Shown here one piece after another: positions 60,394-64,000 of a stretch of DNA of 64,000 nt. The notes beneath the pieces were generated by a model that worked only from the letters and a program-made list of their open reading frames with translations, was not told the DNA's origin and did no database searches. Location: the NCBI GenBank assembly GCA_050299175.1, contig JBNKVM010000049.1:62001-126000 (forward strand). Direction: 5' to 3'. The translations under genes and the position numbers were made by a program. This DNA comes from JAPHTQ01 sp050299175. Lineage in GTDB: Bacteria > Pseudomonadota > Gammaproteobacteria > Thiohalomonadales > Thiohalomonadaceae. Numbering within the stretch: position 1 is the stretch's first letter; each line of letters begins with the position of its first letter.

Positions 60394-60724
60394 GTTATTA
60401 TCTCGGCCAGTATTGCCAACCTCATCACACTGAAGACCTTTCCTTTAGTAGGAATTTCCGCCGTTAGGGTTTTCCCCAATATTTTTTCCCTGTTTGACTG
60501 ACCATAATGTACCTGTCGCTGCAGGTAAGCGACGTGCACTGAATAGCAGTGCCATCTCCTTATTTTCTGTGGTAGCAGTGTTTAGATGTAGGGCTTAATG
60601 CCCGGAGTACTCCCTCCACTCTTGTCCTGGCAAGGATTGCCAGGTGGATACCCCTCCAACTTAAGGCAAAGGATTGCCGCAGTTTTTTTCTCCCCTCCTG
60701 TGAACGACCCTGCGCTTGGCGTGA
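60394..60724. other. 331-bp intergenic region between the regulator gene and folD
   Basis: No gene is seen. It contains a perfect palindrome CCTGGCAA-GGA-TTGCCAGG at 60626-60644, with a second copy of AAGGATTGCC about 30 bases on, and T- and C-rich runs such as GGAATTTCC and GGGTTTTCCCC. The region may hold regulator-binding sites, or a terminator for converging transcription, but there is no strong T-run. Confidence 0.5.
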
Positions 60725-61576
60725 TCAGTCGTGACGTTCTGCAGCCACCAGGGTATTTTGCAGTAGTGTCGCTACGGTCATTAGCCCAACACCCCCCGGT
60801 ACAGGCGTGATCCATGAAGCCCGTTCACAGGCTGTGGCAAATTCCACATCTCCCACCAGCTTGCCGTTCTCCAGGCGATTCATACCCACATCGATGACGA
60901 TGGCGCCTTCCTTGATCCAGTCACCTTTGACCATTTCCGGACGCCCTACGCCGACGACTACCAGATCGGCATTGCGGATTTTCTCTTCGAGATTTTTGGT
61001 ACGGCTGTGGCAGATGGTGACGGTACAACGGGCCATCAGTAGTTCTAGTGCCATGGGACGGCCGACGATATTGGAGGCACCGACCACCACGGCATCCAGA
61101 CCGGCCAGTTCCACGCCAGTGTATTCCAACAGGGTCATGACCCCACGCGGGGTGCAGGGATGCAGGGTCGGCATACGGATGGTGAGGCGCCCGATGTTAT
61201 AGGGGTGGAAACCGTCTACGTCCTTGTCCGCTGCGATACGCTCGATCACCGATTCTTCATCGATCTGCGGCGGAAGGGGCAGTTGCACCAGAATACCGTC
61301 GACGGTCGGATCGGCATTCAGCTCATCGATCAGGGAGAGTAGGGCCTCCTGGCTGGTCTCTGCGGGCAGGTCATGGGCAATGGAGAGGATACCGCATTCT
61401 TCGCAGCCACGGCGCTTGCTGCCCACATAGATTTTTGAGGCAGGGTCTTCACCCACCTGGATAACCGCCAAACCGGGAGGACGTTTGCCAGCGGCTACAC
61501 GCTCTGCCACCTGTTGCTTGATTTCGGCTCTTACTTCGGCGGCGATCGCCTTGCCGTCAATGATCTGTGCACTCAT
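60725..61576 (-). CDS. folD: Bifunctional methylenetetrahydrofolate dehydrogenase/cyclohydrolase FolD
   Basis: Interconverts 5,10-methylene-, methenyl- and 10-formyl-tetrahydrofolate with NADP. The chosen start (MSAQIIDGKAIAAEV) gives 283 residues, close to E. coli FolD (288). It has the catalytic KIYVGSKRRGCEE (K-x3-Y type region), DGILVQLPLPPQID and the nucleotide motif AVVVGASNIVGRPM. A 32-residue N-terminal extension from an upstream ATG is rejected. Convergent with the response regulator. Confidence 0.96.
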   Translation of the reverse strand: MSAQIIDGKAIAAEVRAEIKQQVAERVAAGKRPPGLAVIQVGEDPASKIYVGSKRRGCEECGILSIAHDLPAETSQEALLSLIDELNADPTVDGILVQLPLPPQIDEESVIERIAADKDVDGFHPYNIGRLTIRMPTLHPCTPRGVMTLLEYTGVELAGLDAVVVGASNIVGRPMALELLMARCTVTICHSRTKNLEEKIRNADLVVVGVGRPEMVKGDWIKEGAIVIDVGMNRLENGKLVGDVEFATACERASWITPVPGGVGLMTVATLLQNTLVAAERHD

Positions 61577-61656
61577 GCCTGTTCCTGCTTTGCCTGATCC
61601 GCGGGGCGCTATCTTCTCATGCCGCTGAAACGAGGCCAAGGGGAGAGGGGCGCTTA

Positions 61657-61685
61657 TTGACCAAACAACCATCGCCGGGTAGTAT
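61657..61685 (+). promoter_or_regulatory. tRNA operon promoter
   Basis: TTGACC at 61657-61662, a 17-bp spacer, TAGTAT at 61680-61685, then a GC-rich discriminator (TGCCGTC). Spacing to the tRNA-Pro gene is about 50 bases. The GC-rich discriminator is typical of stringently controlled stable-RNA promoters. Confidence 0.7.
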
Positions 61686-61734
61686 TGCCGTCTTTCCGCG
61701 GGAGGGTACCTGCGGTAGTGGTTCCCGTATTGCT

Positions 61735-61811
61735 CGGGGTATAGCGCAGTCTGGTAGCGCGCCTGCTTTGGGAGCAGGATGTCGGGGGTTCGAATCCCTC
61801 TACCCCGACCA
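61735..61811 (+). tRNA. tRNA-Pro (anticodon UGG)
   Basis: Acceptor CGGGGTA pairs with TACCCCG; discriminator A and encoded CCA follow. The anticodon arm CCTGC-TTTGGGA-GCAGG gives UGG. T arm GGGGGTTCGAATCCC is standard. First of three clustered tRNAs. Confidence 0.96.
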
Positions 61812-61850
61812 TTTTATCGTGTTACTGGACGGGCCTGCTTTCGGTTACAT

Positions 61851-61927
61851 GCGCCCGTAGCTCATCTGGATAGAGCATCGGCCTTCTAAGCCGAGGGTAG
61901 CAGGTTCGAGTCCTGCCGGGCGCGCCA
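61851..61927 (+). tRNA. tRNA-Arg (anticodon UCU)
   Basis: Acceptor GCGCCCG pairs with CGGGCGC, followed by discriminator G and encoded CCA. The anticodon loop CTTCTAA between CGGC/GCCG gives UCU. Follows tRNA-Pro by 39 bases. Confidence 0.96.
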
Positions 61928-61955
61928 TTTTCGCACCGGCGAATACAGTTTCAAT

Positions 61956-62033
61956 GGTGGCTGTAGCTCAGTTGGTTAGAGTCCTGGATTGTGATTCCAG
62001 TTGTCGTGGGTTCGAGTCCCATCAGCCACCCCA
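61956..62033 (+). tRNA. tRNA-His (anticodon GUG)
   Basis: Begins with the extra G (-1) that pairs with C73, the identity feature of tRNA-His, followed by acceptor GTGGCTG / CAGCCAC and encoded CCA. The anticodon loop TTGTGAT gives GUG. Its synthetase gene hisS lies earlier in the window. Confidence 0.97.
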
Positions 62034-62042
62034 TCTTCTACA

Positions 62043-62071
62043 AACCCGGCTTCCGCCGGGTTTTGTTTTTC
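62043..62071 (+). terminator. Terminator of the tRNA operon
   Basis: AACCCGGC-TTCC-GCCGGGTT stem-loop followed by TTGTTTTT, 10 bases after tRNA-His. Confidence 0.85.
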
Positions 62072-62196
62072 TACCGTTCCTGTCATTACCAAGCGTGGCA
62101 TTTCACTGTGTCATATGCCGCAGTGCACTGGCATTTACCTCGCAGGTCTTTACTCGGTTTTTCCAAACTTTCCAATAAAAACAAGTAGCTGGCTTC

Positions 62197-62212
62197 TGGC
62201 ATATATCCTGCA
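62197..62212 (+). promoter_or_regulatory. Possible sigma-54 promoter before the TonB receptor
   Basis: TGGCATATATCCTGCA has GG and GC separated by exactly ten bases, like a -24/-12 sigma-54 promoter (TGGCAC-N5-TTGCA), with three deviations. 64 bases before the GTG start. Weak evidence by eye only. Confidence 0.3.
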
Positions 62213-62275
62213 AATCGCCTGCCCGGCACAAAGCTATAGCACTTTTAATCAATGATCGTTTTTGGGGAGGTTTGC

Positions 62276-64000
62276 GTGAAGCAAGTTGGGTTTGCACGTT
62301 TGGGGATGTTGTTGCTGGGTGGAGGCCTAGGTGTCGCGGCACCTGGCGTTGTCTTGGCAGAAGATTTGGGGGTTATCCAGGTCGAATCATCGACCATCGA
62401 CGATCGTTTTGAAAATAAGCGTAATGAAGCATCCAATATCGGTGTCATCAAGGGTGAAGAGGTCGATGCTGCCCACACCGAAAACATCCAGCAAATGCTG
62501 CAATCCATTCCTGGCATTACCACAACCTTTTCTAGTGGCGACTCACTGAAGATCCATATTCGCGGTATCGAGAATCAGGTGTACATGGGTGAGAAACCCG
62601 GTGTGGCCGTAGTTATCGATGGTGTGCCGGTTTTTGAGCGTACCGGTGCGGTGAATATCGATATGGATAACATCGAATCCATCAAAGTGGTGAAAGGTGG
62701 TGCTTCCTATCTTTTCGGTGACGATGCACTTTCCGGCGCGGTCATCATTACCACCAAGCGTGGTGCTCATTACAAGGGTTTTGCGGCGGCTGCTGAGGCA
62801 GGCGATTTCAACTATCGCAAAGGTCTGCTTCGTGCAGGTTTCGCCTCGGATAATTCGAATGGACATGTTCAGGTCTCTCGTCGCGAAACTGATGGTTATT
62901 ATGACGATTCCGCTTCTAAGGCAGATTATCTAAATGGTAAGTTGCAGTATTATATTGATGATGTCAGTGACTTGGCTTTTGGTTTTGAATTGTCGGATCG
63001 CTGGAAAAATAGTCATGGCTCAGTGAAAGGGGTCGATGCTGCAGAGAACGATCCGAGAAGTGAGGACCTTACTGCATATAATGATTACGCTAATCATTTT
63101 GATGTCAATCTGGCTAAGTACTTTACGACATATTCACGGGATATCAGTGCAACCGATAATCTGATGGTGAATGTATATAGTTTCTCTGATGACACAAAAT
63201 TTCTCACCAGACCATCAGACAGCGATCCTACTCAATACATGTACCTGAACAAATACAAACAGGTACAGAACGGGTTTAAGACTGAGTATCGTTCAAATGG
63301 TGAAAGTTCTGCATGGTTGCTTGCCGCAGATGTTAGGGATAATAGCTACGATAATCATACTGAGGCGAATATTGACATCAGCGGTTGGTCTCCAATTTCG
63401 GCTGGAACACCGACGTCAGATGATATCACTTACGAAAAAGTACAGGCTTTATACGGAGAGTATAAGTTTCGCGCTAGTGACCCGGTAGTGATTACCACGA
63501 ATGGACGCTTCGATCATATCGCGTATGATTATTCTGGTGTTAATTATGATAATGCAGGTACTGTAGACAGCACTGTCAAAGCAGATAAGTCATTTGATGT
63601 TGCCTCGTGGCGCTTGGGTACAAACTACAATCTGGCAGAAAATAGCGATATCTATGCCAATATTTCCACTGGTTTTAGAGCTCCGTCGATTAAACAGTTG
63701 TATGCGGGTGATATCTCACCGTCAGGCAGTACCGCCGGTAATCCGGATTTGAAGCCAGAGCATGCGATCAATATCGAAGTGGGTTACCGAGCTAAAACGA
63801 CACTCTTCGGCGCACCGACTGATTTGGATATAGCTATCTTCCAAATCGATAGAAATGACTACATCATGAAGACCACGGGGCAGTATGGTGGTTCAACAGG
63901 TGATACTCTTGTAGATATGTATGACAATATCGGTGGTATGCGGAACCGAGGTTTGGAGCTGGCGATGCAAACCACATTTACGCCCGATTTTAGCTGGCAT
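62276..64000 (+). CDS. TonB-dependent outer-membrane receptor (partial, runs off the window)
   Basis: 575 residues are visible, with no stop before the window end. It starts at GTG (MKQVGFARLG) after a GGGGAGG ribosome-binding site and has a signal peptide (cleavage near residue 29, VLAED). The plug domain shows NIQQMLQSIPGITTTF, KIHIRGIENQVYMG, VAVVIDGVPVFE, IESIKVVKGGASYLFGDDALSGAVIITTKRG. The barrel begins near residue 165, and SNISTGFRAPSIKQLYAG-like text (STGFRAPSIKQLY) and LKPEHAINIEVGY are typical of the late barrel. Substrate (siderophore, B12 or other) is not clear from the sequence. It follows the tRNA cluster. Confidence 0.88.
   Translation, partial: MKQVGFARLGMLLLGGGLGVAAPGVVLAEDLGVIQVESSTIDDRFENKRNEASNIGVIKGEEVDAAHTENIQQMLQSIPGITTTFSSGDSLKIHIRGIENQVYMGEKPGVAVVIDGVPVFERTGAVNIDMDNIESIKVVKGGASYLFGDDALSGAVIITTKRGAHYKGFAAAAEAGDFNYRKGLLRAGFASDNSNGHVQVSRRETDGYYDDSASKADYLNGKLQYYIDDVSDLAFGFELSDRWKNSHGSVKGVDAAENDPRSEDLTAYNDYANHFDVNLAKYFTTYSRDISATDNLMVNVYSFSDDTKFLTRPSDSDPTQYMYLNKYKQVQNGFKTEYRSNGESSAWLLAADVRDNSYDNHTEANIDISGWSPISAGTPTSDDITYEKVQALYGEYKFRASDPVVITTNGRFDHIAYDYSGVNYDNAGTVDSTVKADKSFDVASWRLGTNYNLAENSDIYANISTGFRAPSIKQLYAGDISPSGSTAGNPDLKPEHAINIEVGYRAKTTLFGAPTDLDIAIFQIDRNDYIMKTTGQYGGSTGDTLVDMYDNIGGMRNRGLELAMQTTFTPDFSWH

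Noticed and set aside
61577..61672. Longer FolD, GuaA, CysS, SuhB and PpiA starts
   Set aside because: The upstream ATGs add sequence with no family similarity and in several cases overlap neighbouring genes or promoters; the conserved N termini begin at the chosen codons.
61735..62275. Prophage attachment site at the tRNA cluster
   Set aside because: No integrase or repeated tRNA end is visible within the window.

Overview
The window is ordinary chromosomal DNA of a gammaproteobacterium, G+C-moderate to high, with gene orders typical of the class: queA-tgt-yajC-secD-secF, iscR-iscS-iscU-iscA-hscB-hscA-fdx-iscX, ndk-rlmN-pilW-rodZ-ispG-hisS-yfgM-bamB-der, cmoA-cmoB, and tadA next to mltF. 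A SoxK-like small lipoprotein, a giant multiheme c-type cytochrome and a TtrS-like sensor kinase fit a free-living sulfur- or redox-active bacterium (for example Chromatiales-like), but the species cannot be named from this sequence alone.

Layout. 0.1-5.6 kb: queuosine tRNA modification and the YajC/SecDF translocase accessory complex. 5.8-8.7 kb: a lipoprotein glycosidase, an unknown small protein, suhB and trmJ. 8.7-16.4 kb: cysE followed by a complete ISC iron-sulfur operon that carries an extra cysteine desulfurase gene. 16.6-25.7 kb: the ndk-to-der operon (RNA modification, pilus, cell shape, isoprenoid, histidyl-tRNA, outer-membrane assembly, ribosome assembly). 25.7-28.0 kb: a palindromic repeat, a small DUF2892 membrane protein and an isolated, AT-richer SH3/metallo-beta-lactamase gene. 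28.0-34.4 kb (minus strand): slyD, a four-gene extracytoplasmic redox cluster (TlpA-like thioredoxin, DUF4266 lipoprotein, DUF3570 protein, ApbE), DUF2798, an M23 peptidase, xseA and the SoxK-like lipoprotein. 34.6-46.6 kb: guaB, a soluble CZB chemoreceptor, a thioesterase, two c-di-GMP enzymes, cmoAB, nfo, an OsmC protein and guaA. 47.1-50.4 kb: one 1104-residue lipoprotein with 31 CXXCH and 2 CX4CH haem motifs. 50.5-61.6 kb: tadA, mltF, lpxH, two cyclophilins, a K+ channel, cysS, a NERD-like membrane protein, a TtrS/TtrR-like two-component system and folD. 61.7-62.0 kb: tRNA-Pro, tRNA-Arg and tRNA-His. 62.3 kb to the end: a TonB-dependent receptor cut off by the window edge.

The most unusual parts are the roughly 33-haem lipoprotein inserted between guaA and tadA, whose haem-binding units recur as GK-x-x-x-H and F/V-D-H repeats, and the ApbE-DUF3570-DUF4266-TlpA cluster. 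In the latter, the DUF3570 protein carries a sequence resembling an ApbE flavinylation site (DSITGSS) and the small lipoprotein ends in a GGGGCGCN tail. Both suggest extracytoplasmic electron-transfer functions that are poorly characterised. Other points of note are a dispersed palindromic repeat in two copies, a GGDEF-EAL protein that has lost most of its periplasmic sensor domain, and a sensor kinase pair with no tetrathionate reductase beside it.

All functional calls come from reading the translated sequence and gene context; no database search was run. Residue numbers were counted by hand and may be off by one or two.
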